Source of the DNA: PFJX01 sp964466195
Lineage (GTDB): Bacteria > Pseudomonadota > Gammaproteobacteria > Burkholderiales > Thiobacillaceae
NCBI GenBank assembly: GCA_964466195.1
Contig: CAYXMQ010000015.1
Location: 24,399-88,398 of the forward strand
Direction: 5' to 3'
Length of the DNA stretch: 64,000 nt
Shown: in pieces, positions 51,741-62,309 of the stretch
Layout of the letters: every line of letters begins with the position of its first letter
Numbering within the stretch: the stretch's first letter is position 1
Notes under the pieces: generated by a model
What the model was told of the DNA's origin: nothing
The model's input: the letters and a program-made list of their open reading frames with translations, nothing else
The model's database searches: none
Position numbers and translations under genes: made by a program

Positions 51741-53663
51741 ATGAGCCAGAACGAAACCGATATCGCCAGCGACAGCGTCAACGACACCTCCAAGGCAGCC
51801 GGCAAGGAAACCCTGGGCTTTCAGGCCGAGGTGAAGCAACTGCTGCAATTGATGATCCATTCGTTGTACAGCCACAAGGAAATCTTCCTGCGCGAGCTGA
51901 TTTCCAACGCCTCCGATGCCGCCGACAAATTGCGCTTCGAGGCGCTGACCGACCCGGCGCTGTTCGAAGCCGATTCCGAATTGAAGATCAAAGTCAGCGC
52001 CGACAAGGCCGCCAAGACCATCACCATTCGCGACAACGGCATCGGCATGAACCGGCAGGAGGTCATCGAGCACATCGGCACCATCGCCAAATCCGGCACG
52101 CGGGAATTCTTTGGCAAGCTGACCGGCGACCAGAAGAAGGATGCCCAACTGATCGGCCAGTTCGGCGTCGGTTTCTATGCCAGTTTCATCGTCGCCGACC
52201 GCGTCACGCTGACCACCCGTCGCGCCGGTTTGACGCAGGAGCATGGCGTGCGATGGGAGTCGACTGGCGCCGGCGATTACACATTGGAAACCGTCGAGAA
52301 GGCCGAGCGCGGCACCGAGATCGTGCTGCATCTGAAAGACGACGAAGCCGAGTTTCTGGATGCCTGGCGACTGAAATCCGTGATCCGCGAGTATTCCGAC
52401 CATATCGCGATTCCGGTCGAGTTCATTGACGAAAAGGGCGAGGTGGAAACCGCCAATCGCGCCAACGCATTGTGGACGCGGGCCAAGAGCGACATCAGCG
52501 AGGACGAATACAAGGCGTTCTACAAGCACGTCGGCCATGACTACGAAGACCCGCTGGCCTGGACCCACGTCAAGGTTGAAGGCCGTCAGGACTATACCGC
52601 GCTGATGTATGTGCCGGCGCACGCCCCGTTCGATCTGTGGGACCGCGATGCCAAGACCGGCGTCAAGCTATACGTGAAGCGCGTGTTCATCATGGAAGAC
52701 TCGCGCAAGCTGATGCCTTCTTACCTGCGCTTCGTGCGCGGCGTGATCGATGCCGCCGACCTGCCGCTCAACGTCTCGCGTGAGATTCTGCAACAGACGC
52801 GCGACATGGAGATGATTCGCAGCGGTTGTGTACGCAAGGTTCTCGACCTGCTCGACGACCTGGCCGAGAACCGCAAGGAGGACTATGCCAAGGTGTGGGA
52901 ACACTTCGGCCGAGTATTGAAGGAAGGCGTCGGCGAAGACCCGGGCAACAAGGAGCGCATCGCCAAGCTGCTGCGTTTCCGCACCACACAGGTTGATGAC
53001 GAGACGGTGACGCTGCCCGATTACATCGGCCGCATGAAGGAAGGGCAGGACAAGATCTACTACCTCACTGCCGAAACACTGGCGGCGGCCAAGGCCAGCC
53101 CGCATCTGGAAGTGTTGCGCAAGAAAGGGATCGAAGTGATCTTGCTGGCCGATCGCGTCGATGAATGGCTGGTCGGCAATCTGTTCGAGTTTGCCGGAAA
53201 ATCGCTCGCCTCGGTCGCCAAGGGACAGGTCGATCTGGCTGCGATCAAGTCCGACGCGGATGAAGCGCCTGCCGCCGATGCGCCCAAGGCGGAAGAAGCG
53301 CAGCCCCTGCTGGAACGTATCAAGACCGCTCTAGGCGAGCGCGCCAAGGATGTCCGCGCAAGCAACCGCCTGGTCGACTCGCCGGCTTGTCTGGTGGCCG
53401 ACGAAGGCGATCTGAATGGTAATCTGGCGCGCATGTTGAAGTCGATGGGCCAGGCGGTGCCGGAAACCGCACCCATTCTGGAAGTGAATCTGTCGCATGC
53501 GTTGATCAAGCGCCTCGAAGCGGCGTCTTCGGCCACCGATGCGGGCGCGCGTTTTGATGAACTCGCCGGCTTGCTGATGGATCAGGCCGTGCTGCTCGAC
53601 GGCGGCCAACTGGCTGATCCGGCCGGCTTTGTGAAACGGGTGAACGGGCTGCTGTTCGGCTGA
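51741..53663 (+). CDS. htpG: Chaperone HtpG (Hsp90)
   Basis: 640 residues, typical length. N-terminal GHKL ATPase: LFLRELISNASDAADKLRF-type region, IRDNGIGMNRQEV, and GQFGVGFYASFIVADRV. Middle domain WTHVKVEGRQDY and the C-terminal dimer domain follow. It is followed by the second sulfide dehydrogenase gene after 63 bp, which has its own ribosome binding site. Confidence 0.97.
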   Translation: MSQNETDIASDSVNDTSKAAGKETLGFQAEVKQLLQLMIHSLYSHKEIFLRELISNASDAADKLRFEALTDPALFEADSELKIKVSADKAAKTITIRDNGIGMNRQEVIEHIGTIAKSGTREFFGKLTGDQKKDAQLIGQFGVGFYASFIVADRVTLTTRRAGLTQEHGVRWESTGAGDYTLETVEKAERGTEIVLHLKDDEAEFLDAWRLKSVIREYSDHIAIPVEFIDEKGEVETANRANALWTRAKSDISEDEYKAFYKHVGHDYEDPLAWTHVKVEGRQDYTALMYVPAHAPFDLWDRDAKTGVKLYVKRVFIMEDSRKLMPSYLRFVRGVIDAADLPLNVSREILQQTRDMEMIRSGCVRKVLDLLDDLAENRKEDYAKVWEHFGRVLKEGVGEDPGNKERIAKLLRFRTTQVDDETVTLPDYIGRMKEGQDKIYYLTAETLAAAKASPHLEVLRKKGIEVILLADRVDEWLVGNLFEFAGKSLASVAKGQVDLAAIKSDADEAPAADAPKAEEAQPLLERIKTALGERAKDVRASNRLVDSPACLVADEGDLNGNLARMLKSMGQAVPETAPILEVNLSHALIKRLEAASSATDAGARFDELAGLLMDQAVLLDGGQLADPAGFVKRVNGLLFG

Positions 53664-53726
53664 GTTTTTCCTCTATCCTTGGGGCTGGCGTTGAAACACG
53701 CCAGCCCTTTTTTTTGAGGAGACGCC

Positions 53727-55043
53727 ATGTTTTTGGATCGCCGTCAGTTTCTGATCGCCGCCGGAGGCCTCGCCAGCGCAATCAGCCTGGGCGCACACGC
53801 CGCCGCGAGCCTGACCAAGGCTCGCCCGAAGGTGGTCATCGTCGGGGCCGGTTTTGGCGGCGCCGCCTGTGCGCGGTATCTGAAATTGTGGGAACCCCGC
53901 ATCGAGATCACGCTGATCGAGCCGAATGCGCAGTTCGTTTCCTGCCCGATGTCCAACACGGTCATCGCCGGCCTCAACCGCCTGGAAGACATCACCTTTC
54001 CTTACCGATACATCCGGTCCAGCGTGGATCATTTCGTGCAGGACACGGCGACTTCCATCGACCCGCTCAAGCGCCGCGTCACCACTGCCGGCGGACGCAC
54101 ATTCGCCTATGACCGCGTCGTGCTCGCCGCCGGCGTCGAGCTGCTGTTCGATCGGGTGCAGGGGTACGACGCCGCGGCGCAGCAGACCATCAAGCATGCC
54201 TGGAAGGCCGGCCCGAAGCAGACCGGCGTATTGCGCAAGCAACTGGAAGCCATGAACAACGGCGATGTGTTCGTCCTCGCCATGCCGCGGGCGCCATTCC
54301 GTTGCCCGCCAGCGCCTTACGAGCGCGTCAGCCTGATCGCCAACTACTTCAAACAGGCAAAACCGCGCTGCAAGATCATTCTGCTCGACGCCAACGACGA
54401 CATCATTTCGAAAAAAGCCCTGTTCACCACGGCCTGGAAAAAGCACTACGGCTTCGGCGGCGAGAACAGCCTCATCGAATACCGGCCGAATAACCCGGTC
54501 AGTTCGATCGATGCCAAGGCGATGAAGATCAGCACCGATTTCGAGGACGTGAAAGGCGATGTCATCAACCTGATCCCGCCGATGCGCGCCGCCGCGATCA
54601 CCGCTGCGATCGGCGCGCGCACCGGCGACAACGGCCACTGGTGCCCGGTCGACTACACCACGATGGAATCGACCGAAGTGCCCAACGTCCACATTCTGGG
54701 CGACTCCATCCTGTCCAACCTGTCCAAGGCCGGCGCGCTGGCCAACAACAGCGGCAAGCTGTGCGCCTCGGCCCTGGCGGAACTGTTCAACGGCCGCCAA
54801 CCCGACCCGGCGCCGGTGGTGACCAGCACCTGCTATTCCGCCAGCAGCGACCACACCGCCTTCCACGTCGCCACCGTGTTCCGCTATCTGCCGGCGGAAA
54901 AGAGCATGGAAGTGATGCCGGGCGGCGGCGTCTCGGAGCAGGAGAGTGAAATCGAATTCGCCATGATGCGCGGCTGGGCGAAAAACATCTGGGCCGACAC
55001 GCTGGGTCTGCCGCTGGATTATCCGTTCACCAACCGGATTTGA
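53727..55043 (+). CDS. fccB: Flavocytochrome c sulfide dehydrogenase flavoprotein subunit (copy 2)
   Basis: 438 residues, clearly paralogous to the gene at 38746. Tat-type signal DRRQFLI, FAD motif VVIVGAGFGGAACARYL, and the redox disulfide C193 (FRCPPAPYER) and C369 (TSTCYSAS) with the same 176-residue spacing. No lipobox and no cytochrome partner gene next to it, so it may share the haem subunit encoded near 40.2 kb or use another acceptor. GAGGAG precedes the ATG. Confidence 0.92.
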   Translation: MFLDRRQFLIAAGGLASAISLGAHAAASLTKARPKVVIVGAGFGGAACARYLKLWEPRIEITLIEPNAQFVSCPMSNTVIAGLNRLEDITFPYRYIRSSVDHFVQDTATSIDPLKRRVTTAGGRTFAYDRVVLAAGVELLFDRVQGYDAAAQQTIKHAWKAGPKQTGVLRKQLEAMNNGDVFVLAMPRAPFRCPPAPYERVSLIANYFKQAKPRCKIILLDANDDIISKKALFTTAWKKHYGFGGENSLIEYRPNNPVSSIDAKAMKISTDFEDVKGDVINLIPPMRAAAITAAIGARTGDNGHWCPVDYTTMESTEVPNVHILGDSILSNLSKAGALANNSGKLCASALAELFNGRQPDPAPVVTSTCYSASSDHTAFHVATVFRYLPAEKSMEVMPGGGVSEQESEIEFAMMRGWAKNIWADTLGLPLDYPFTNRI

Positions 55044-55082
55044 AGCCGCCTCGGGTGCGGCCGGGCACGTCTCGAATTACGG

Positions 55083-55103
55083 CGCCCGTCCATTCGGGCG
55101 TTT
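55083..55103 (+). terminator. Weak terminator-like hairpin after the second fccB
   Basis: CGCCCG-TCCATT-CGGGCG followed by only TTTA. It lies between convergent fccB and ffh genes. The T-run is short. Confidence 0.35.
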
Positions 55104-55107
55104 ACGC

Positions 55108-56454
55108 CTACATTCCCGGCAGCATGCCTTTCATGCCGCGCATCATCTTGGCGAGGCCGCCTTTGCCCATCGACTTCATCATCTTCTGGGCTTGTTCGAA
55201 CTGCGCCAGCAGGCGGTTCACGTCCTGCACCTGAACGCCTGAACCGGCGGCGATGCGCCGTTTGCGGCTGGCCTTGAGAAGTTCCGGCTTGCGGCGTTCC
55301 AACGGCGTCATCGCATTGATGATGCCTTCGATGCGACGCATCTGGTTTTCGCCCTGCGCCAGTTCGCCGGCGCCGATCTTGCCGGCGCCGGGCAACTTGT
55401 CGACCAGCGATGACAGGCCGCCCAGCTTCTTCATCTGCTGCATCTGCGACTTGAAGTCCTCCAGGTCGAAGCCCTTGCCGCTTTTCAGCTTTTGTACCGC
55501 CTTCAGCGCCTCGTCCTTGTCGACCGAGCGCTGGGCATCTTCCAGCAGCGAGAGCACGTCGCCCATGCCTAGCACGCGGCTGGCCATGCGCTCGGGGTGG
55601 AAGATTTCGATGCCGCTCAATTTTTCGCCGACGCCGACCAGCTTGATCGGCTTGCCGGTGACCTGGCGCACTGACAGGGCCGCGCCGCCGCGTGCATCGC
55701 CATCGAGCTTGGTCAGGATGACGCCGGTCAGCGGCAGCGCGTCGTTGAACGCCTTGGCGGTGTTGACCGCGTCCTGGCCCTGCATGGCATCGACGACGAA
55801 CAGGGTTTCGATCGGCTTCAGCAGCGCATGCAGATGCTTGATTTCGTCCATCATCGCCGTGTCCACGTGCAAGCGGCCGGCGGTGTCGACGATCAGCACG
55901 TCGTACAGGTGTTTGCGGGCGTGATCGAGGGCGGTCCGGGCGATGTCGGCCGGTTTCTGATCGGCAGCGGAAGGGAAGAAGTCGGCTTCGGCTTGCGCCG
56001 CCACCAGTTTCAGCTGCTCGATGGCGGCCGGGCGGTACACGTCGCAGCTGACGACCAGAATCCGCTTCTTGCCGGCTTCCCGGATCACCCGCACCAGCTT
56101 GCCGGTGGACGTGGTTTTACCGGCGCCCTGCAGGCCCGCCATCAGGAACACCGCCGGCGGCTGGCAGGCGAAGGAGAGCGGGGCGGCCTGTTCGCCCATC
56201 AGAGCGGTGAGTTCCTTGTGCACGATGCCGATCAGCACCTGGCCCGGCGTCAGGCTGGTCATGACTTCCTGGCCGAGCGCGCGCTCCTTCACCTTGGCGA
56301 TGAAATCGCGCACCACCGGCAGCGCGACGTCGGCCTCCAGCAAGGCGACGCGCACTTCGCGCAGCGCGTCCTGAATGTTGGTTTCGGTCAGGCGGCCCTG
56401 GCCGCGCAGGTTTTTTACGACGCGGGAAAGACGGTCGGTCAGGTTGTCGAACAT
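55108..56454 (-). CDS. ffh: Signal recognition particle GTPase Ffh
   Basis: 448 residues: N domain, G domain with GLQGAGKTTSTGKL near residue 108, DTAGRLHVD, TKLDGDARGGAAL, and a methionine-rich M domain toward the C-terminus (MRRIEGIINAMTP, MKSMGKGGLAKMMRGMKGM). It targets membrane proteins with 4.5S RNA. Divergent from the CcsA-like gene, as often seen in proteobacteria (ffh-ypjD). Confidence 0.96.
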   Translation of the reverse strand: MFDNLTDRLSRVVKNLRGQGRLTETNIQDALREVRVALLEADVALPVVRDFIAKVKERALGQEVMTSLTPGQVLIGIVHKELTALMGEQAAPLSFACQPPAVFLMAGLQGAGKTTSTGKLVRVIREAGKKRILVVSCDVYRPAAIEQLKLVAAQAEADFFPSAADQKPADIARTALDHARKHLYDVLIVDTAGRLHVDTAMMDEIKHLHALLKPIETLFVVDAMQGQDAVNTAKAFNDALPLTGVILTKLDGDARGGAALSVRQVTGKPIKLVGVGEKLSGIEIFHPERMASRVLGMGDVLSLLEDAQRSVDKDEALKAVQKLKSGKGFDLEDFKSQMQQMKKLGGLSSLVDKLPGAGKIGAGELAQGENQMRRIEGIINAMTPLERRKPELLKASRKRRIAAGSGVQVQDVNRLLAQFEQAQKMMKSMGKGGLAKMMRGMKGMLPGM

Positions 56455-56518
56455 GATGGGTCGGCTTGGGAACGATGGGATAAACTCACGCAGTCTAACA
56501 AATCAGCCGTTCCCGACC

Positions 56519-57334
56519 ATGCTGCCGATTGTTCCGGAGTCCCTGCTCTTCGCTCTTTGCGCGCTTGCCTATCTCGGCCTGGCGGCTTGGTTCTGGCCGG
56601 GCCGTCCGGGTTGCTGCCGCACCGACTGGCTGCCGCGTCTGCTGCCGGTATTGCCGCTGCTGCTGCATCTTTATCTGCTCAATGAAGGCATCTTCGGCGG
56701 CGACGGCATACGCCTGGGTTTTTCCACGTCGATCTCCGCCGTCGCCGCGTTGACCGTGCTTTCCTATGCCGCCGCGGCATGGCGCTACCATTTGGGCGGC
56801 GTGCAGGGTTTCGTGCTGGCTTTCGCCGGCCTGGCCGTCGCGATCGAGGCGGTTGCACCGCTGCCGCATCCGGCCGCGCACAGTGCATTGCCGGTGTTCA
56901 AACTGCATCTGGCCCTGGCTTTCTCGGCCTACAGCTTGTTCACCATCGCGGCGCTGCATGCCGGGTTGATCGCGCTGGCGCAAAAGCATCTGCACAAGGC
57001 GGTGCCGCCGACCCTGGTTTCGGCGCTGCCGCCGTTGCTGACCTTGGAAAAGCTGCTGTTCCGGATGATCCAGGTCGGCTTCTTGCTGCTGACGCTGACC
57101 TTGCTGACAGGGATATTGTTTTCCGAAGAGATTTTCGGCAAGGCGGTGACCTTGAGCCATAAAACGGTTTTCGGCATCGCTTCCTGGCTCATTTTCGGCG
57201 CGCTGCTGCTCGGGCGGCGGGTCTATGGCTGGCGCGGCCGCACCGCGATCTATTGGACGCTGGCCGGCTTTCTGAGCCTGATGCTGGCCTATGTCGGCGT
57301 CAAATTCGTGCTGGAAGTGCTGCTCGGGCGATAA
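56519..57334 (+). CDS. CcsA/YpjD-like cytochrome c assembly membrane protein
   Basis: 271 residues with eight predicted membrane helices. It belongs to the CcsA/CcmC superfamily branch YpjD that lies next to ffh in many proteobacteria. Conserved His residues are present in FKLHLALAFSAYSLF near residue 127 and VTLSHKTVFGIASWL near 216, likely haem ligands. The tryptophan-rich WWD motif of true CcsA is not evident, so function in cytochrome c assembly is uncertain. ATG 56519 is chosen; the frame is open further upstream through the ffh promoter. Confidence 0.82.
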   Translation: MLPIVPESLLFALCALAYLGLAAWFWPGRPGCCRTDWLPRLLPVLPLLLHLYLLNEGIFGGDGIRLGFSTSISAVAALTVLSYAAAAWRYHLGGVQGFVLAFAGLAVAIEAVAPLPHPAAHSALPVFKLHLALAFSAYSLFTIAALHAGLIALAQKHLHKAVPPTLVSALPPLLTLEKLLFRMIQVGFLLLTLTLLTGILFSEEIFGKAVTLSHKTVFGIASWLIFGALLLGRRVYGWRGRTAIYWTLAGFLSLMLAYVGVKFVLEVLLGR

Positions 57335-57395
57335 ACGTCGGTGTCTCTCCGCCCGTGTCGCGATGGACGGCGGCAAAGCGCCGCCTCCATCCGAT

Positions 57396-57770
57396 TCAAA
57401 CCACTTTGATCTCGATTCTGCGCGGTTGCGCGTGCTCGGCTTTCGGGATGCGCAGCTTGAGTACGCCGTGTTCGAGTTCGGCGACGACCTTGCCGGCATC
57501 CAGTTCCTTCGACAATGTGAATACGCGCCGGTAGCGCGGCAGCGCCACTTCGGCGTGGCTGGCTTCCATGCCGGCGGGGATGTCCAACGCCACCTGGCCT
57601 TCGATGGTCAGGGTATCGGCTTCGACATGCAGTTCGAGCTTGTCCTTCGGCACGCCGGGCAGATCGGCATACAGCGTGATGCCGCCGGCATCTTCGATGA
57701 CGTCGACCGGCGGCAGCAGGGCGGCTTCGTTATGGCTGGATTCGGCAGTTTTTTCGACTTCGGTGGTCAT
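57396..57770 (-). CDS. Small heat shock protein Hsp20 (second in operon)
   Basis: 124 residues with an alpha-crystallin domain: PPVDVIEDAGGITLYADLPGV, LTIEGQVALDIP and LEHGVLKLRIPKAE with the VLKL variant of the IxI-type region. AGGAGG lies in front of ATG 57770. It lies 13 bp downstream of another Hsp20 gene and shares its heat shock promoter. The frame extends upstream but overlaps the neighbour. Confidence 0.92.
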   Translation of the reverse strand: MTTEVEKTAESSHNEAALLPPVDVIEDAGGITLYADLPGVPKDKLELHVEADTLTIEGQVALDIPAGMEASHAEVALPRYRRVFTLSKELDAGKVVAELEHGVLKLRIPKAEHAQPRRIEIKVV

Positions 57771-57783
57771 GGTCGGTCCCTCC

Positions 57784-58230
57784 TTACTGAATGGCGATGC
57801 GGCGCGGTTGCGTGGTTTCCTTGCGGGCGATGCTGATGTGCAGCACGCCGTCCCGGTACTTGGCGTCGACGGCATTGGCGTCGATGTCGTCCGGCAGCGT
57901 CACCACGCGGCGGAAAGGGCCCGAGAAACGCTCGTCGATATGCACGGCCGCCTTTTCCGGCGCCGCTTCCACTTTGCGCTCGCCGGCTACCGTGAGCACG
58001 CCTCGTTCGATCTGCACTTCCAGGCTGGCCGGGTCGATGCCAGGCGTGAAGGCGTAGATTTCCACCGATTTCGGCGTGCCGCCGACGTTCATTGCGGGGA
58101 AACCGCGGGTCAGCCCGCGTATGTTGGGCGACAGATCGAAGGCCTGCTGCATTTCGCGTTGCAGGCGGTCCAGGTCCGCGAGCAGGTCGCGGGGAAACAA
58201 AGAGCGATAAGCGGGGTTCCGAGTAAGCAT
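57784..58230 (-). CDS. Small heat shock protein Hsp20 (first in operon)
   Basis: 148 residues. N-terminal arm LLADLDRLQREMQQAFDL, alpha-crystallin domain with VEIYAFTPGIDPASLEVQIE and LTVAGERKVEA, and the C-terminal DGVLHISIARKE. GGAGGAAT precedes the ATG. Two different Hsp20 proteins in tandem may form mixed oligomers. Confidence 0.93.
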   Translation of the reverse strand: MLTRNPAYRSLFPRDLLADLDRLQREMQQAFDLSPNIRGLTRGFPAMNVGGTPKSVEIYAFTPGIDPASLEVQIERGVLTVAGERKVEAAPEKAAVHIDERFSGPFRRVVTLPDDIDANAVDAKYRDGVLHISIARKETTQPRRIAIQ

Positions 58231-58286
58231 GTCGATTCCTCCTTGATGAATGTGGAGCGCGCGTGCGGCGGCTTCCGCAACCTATA

Positions 58287-58314
58287 AATAGGGAGCAGCC
58301 GAGCCGACTTCAAG
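58287..58314 (-). promoter_or_regulatory. Sigma-32 type promoter of the hsp20 operon
   Basis: On the minus strand CTTGAAG (58314-58308), a 14-bp spacer, then CCCTATT (58293-58287). This is a strong RpoH match. Its -35 lies directly beside the -35 of the opposing cbpA promoter. Confidence 0.8.
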
Positions 58315-58316
58315 GG

Positions 58317-58343
58317 CTTGAATTTCACGGCGCTGCACCTTAT
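58317..58343 (+). promoter_or_regulatory. Sigma-32 type promoter of cbpA-cbpM
   Basis: CTTGAAT (58317-58323), 14-bp spacer and CCTTAT (58338-58343). The -10 is a weaker match than that of the hsp20 promoter. The two -35 elements form TTCAA-GGGC-TTGAA, a compact divergent heat shock control region. Confidence 0.65.
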
Positions 58344-58384
58344 TCATAGCTCTTGTCGCGATGCAGCCCCTATGAGGATTGCGT

Positions 58385-59323
58385 ATGGAATTCAAGGATT
58401 ATTACCAGACCCTGGGCGTGGCGCGGGATGCCACGGCGGACGAGATCAAGAAGTCGTTCCGCAAACTGGCGCGTAAATACCATCCGGACGTCTCCAAGGA
58501 AGCCAACGCCGAGGCGCGCATGAAGGATGTCAACGAGGCCTATGCGGTGCTGTCCGACCCGGAGAAGCGCGCCGCGTACGACCAGTTGGGCAAGGCCTTT
58601 CGCCCCGGCCAGGAATTCCGCCCGCCGCCGGACTGGGATGCCGGCTTCGAGTTTTCAGGCCACGGCTACGCCCCGCACGAAGCGGCCGACTTCTCCGATT
58701 TCTTCGCCGAACTGTTCGGCCGGGGCGGTTTCCATGCCGGCGGCCGGCACGCCCAATACTCGGCGCGCGGCGAGGACCATCACGCCAAGGTTCTGCTCGA
58801 TCTGGAGGATGCCTTCACCGGCGCCAGTCGGCAGATTGCTCTGCGCGTGCCCGAGGTGGATGCGCACGGCCGGGTCGTACTCAACAGCCGCGTCCTCAAC
58901 GTCAGGATTCCCAAAGGCGTGCGCGCCGGCCAGGTCATCCGCCTGGCCGGCCAAGGTGCGCCGGGTAGGGGTGGCGCGGCGGCCGGGGATTTGCTGCTGG
59001 AAATCCATTTCAAACCGCATCCGCGCTTGCGCGCCGAAGGCCGCGATCTGCACCTGACCCTGCCGGTAGCGCCCTGGGAGGCAGCGCTGGGCGCGGTCGT
59101 CTCGGTCAGCCTGCCCGCCGGTCCGGTCAAGCTGCGTATCCCGGAAGGCGCGCAGAGCGGCAAACCCTTACGCGTGCGCGGCAAAGGCATTCCCGGCGAA
59201 CCGCCAGGCGATCTGCTGCTCGACATCCAGGTCGTATTGCCACCCGCCGACACGCCGCGGGCGCGGCAACTGTATGAAAGCATGGCGAGAGAACTCGCCT
59301 TCACTCCACGCGGGAGGGCCTAA
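58385..59323 (+). CDS. cbpA: DnaJ-like co-chaperone CbpA
   Basis: 312 residues: J domain with YYQTLGVARDATADEIKKSF and the HPD motif (KYHPDVS, near residue 35), a Gly/Phe-rich linker, and two C-terminal substrate domains without a zinc finger (VLNVRIPKGVRAGQ, LHLTLPVAPWEAALGA). It stimulates DnaK. ATG 58385 follows GAGG; a TTG two codons earlier is less likely. Cotranscribed with cbpM, its inhibitor. Confidence 0.95.
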   Translation: MEFKDYYQTLGVARDATADEIKKSFRKLARKYHPDVSKEANAEARMKDVNEAYAVLSDPEKRAAYDQLGKAFRPGQEFRPPPDWDAGFEFSGHGYAPHEAADFSDFFAELFGRGGFHAGGRHAQYSARGEDHHAKVLLDLEDAFTGASRQIALRVPEVDAHGRVVLNSRVLNVRIPKGVRAGQVIRLAGQGAPGRGGAAAGDLLLEIHFKPHPRLRAEGRDLHLTLPVAPWEAALGAVVSVSLPAGPVKLRIPEGAQSGKPLRVRGKGIPGEPPGDLLLDIQVVLPPADTPRARQLYESMARELAFTPRGRA

Positions 59324-59326
59324 GCT

Positions 59327-59638
59327 ATGGCAGACGATGACATTCTGGTCGGCAGCCTGATGGAGGATTCCTGGCTGACGCTGGAGCAGGTGGCCGCGGC
59401 CTGTGTGGTGGAGCCGTCCTGGCTGCTGCGGCATATCGAGGAGGGCCTGTTTCCGCATGCCGAAAGCCTGGCCGGCGTATGGCGCTTTTCCGGTGCGGCC
59501 CTGCTGCGCGCCCGCCGCATGCGGCAACTGGAGCGCGATTTCGACGCGGTGCCGGAGCTGGCCGCGCTGGTGGCGGACTTGCAGGAGGAAATGGACGCTC
59601 TGCGCGCCCGCCTGGCGTGCCTGGAGCGGCTGCCATGA
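59327..59638 (+). CDS. cbpM: Chaperone modulator CbpM
   Basis: 103 residues of MerR-like winged-helix form, WLTLEQVAAACVVEPSWLLRH near residue 17 and GVWRFSGAALLRARRMRQLE near 49, then a helical end. CbpM binds the J domain of CbpA and tunes it. Starts 3 bp after cbpA. The next gene remnant starts within its stop. Confidence 0.9.
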   Translation: MADDDILVGSLMEDSWLTLEQVAAACVVEPSWLLRHIEEGLFPHAESLAGVWRFSGAALLRARRMRQLERDFDAVPELAALVADLQEEMDALRARLACLERLP

Positions 59639-59906
59639 CGCCGCGCCGGCTGGGCTTGATCGCGGCGCTGGCTGCGAGCCTGTTGGTTTCGCCTGTTCAG
59701 GCCGAGGACGGCGGCGTCGAGAGTTTGCGCGCCACCGGGTAGCCGCGTGATCCTCGGCGTGCTGAGCGACGGCCGCCGCCTGGAGCTGCCGGTTCAGGTC
59801 GGCCGCCTCGACAACGCCGCGCCGGACGCTGTTGCGACGAGTGGGTGCGGACGGCGTGAACCGAAGCCTGCGGGCGAGTCAGGGAACGGGCCAGTGGCCT
59901 GCCGTA
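59635..59906 (+). pseudogene. Remnant of an HtrA/S1C-type serine protease gene
   Basis: An ATG overlapping the cbpM stop opens a signal peptide (LGLIAALAASLLVSPVQAED) and GVESLRATG, a typical beginning of periplasmic trypsin-like proteases found after cbpA-cbpM. A TAG stops it at codon 36. In another frame just after (from 59747) VLSDGRRLELPVQVGR resembles a strand further inside the HtrA protease domain. No catalytic GNSGG is seen. Internal deletion plus loss of the 3' part by 59907 is inferred. Confidence 0.5.
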
Positions 59907-61820
<1,914 letters not shown>

Positions 61821-61898
61821 GCGTGGCGAACCGATTGGCAAAAAACAGCGGACAAGCAAAACGGGCGGCCAGGCCGCCCGCGCGAGTGGGGCGGCGGC

Positions 61899-62297
61899 TC
61901 AGATCGAGCCGTGTTGATGGCCGGCGTGGGTGTGTTCGAACTGGCTCTGACAGGCGACGCAACGGGTGGCCACCGGGTTGGCGGCGAGGCGGGCGACGGG
62001 AATGTCCGCGCCGCAATCGACACACAGGCCAAACTCGTCATCGTCAAGCCGCAAGCGGGCATTCTCCAGGGCTTGCAGCGTGCGCACCTCGTGATCCAGT
62101 CGCGCCGCGGAAAGATCGCCCAGCGTCACCGCCAGGGCCTCGTCGGCGCTGTCTCCCGAGGCGCGGCCGAGCACTTCGGCGAATTGAGTTTGGCCGCTTT
62201 CTTCCAGAGCAGCGCGCATCGCTTTGATCAGCTTGCCGCGTTGCAGCTCCAATGCGGTGCGGATGTCGGCTCGGTCTTGATGGGATAAATGGCTCAT
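61899..62297 (-). CDS. TraR/DksA-type zinc finger protein
   Basis: 132 residues: an N-terminal helical hairpin and a zinc finger with C-VD-C-GADIP and, 17 residues later, C-VA-C. The overall look is DksA-like, but short, and the hairpin tip lacks the clear double Asp of DksA. It may bind the secondary channel of RNA polymerase. It lies between uup and a peroxiredoxin on the same strand. Confidence 0.85.
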   Translation of the reverse strand: MSHLSHQDRADIRTALELQRGKLIKAMRAALEESGQTQFAEVLGRASGDSADEALAVTLGDLSAARLDHEVRTLQALENARLRLDDDEFGLCVDCGADIPVARLAANPVATRCVACQSQFEHTHAGHQHGSI

Positions 62298-62309
62298 GAC
62301 TGCACTTTC

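Noticed and set aside
51667..58384. CIRCE element for HrcA control of the heat shock genes
   Set aside because: No TTAGCACTC-N9-GAGTGCTAA-like sequence is seen before htpG, hsp20 or cbpA; RpoH-type promoters explain them.
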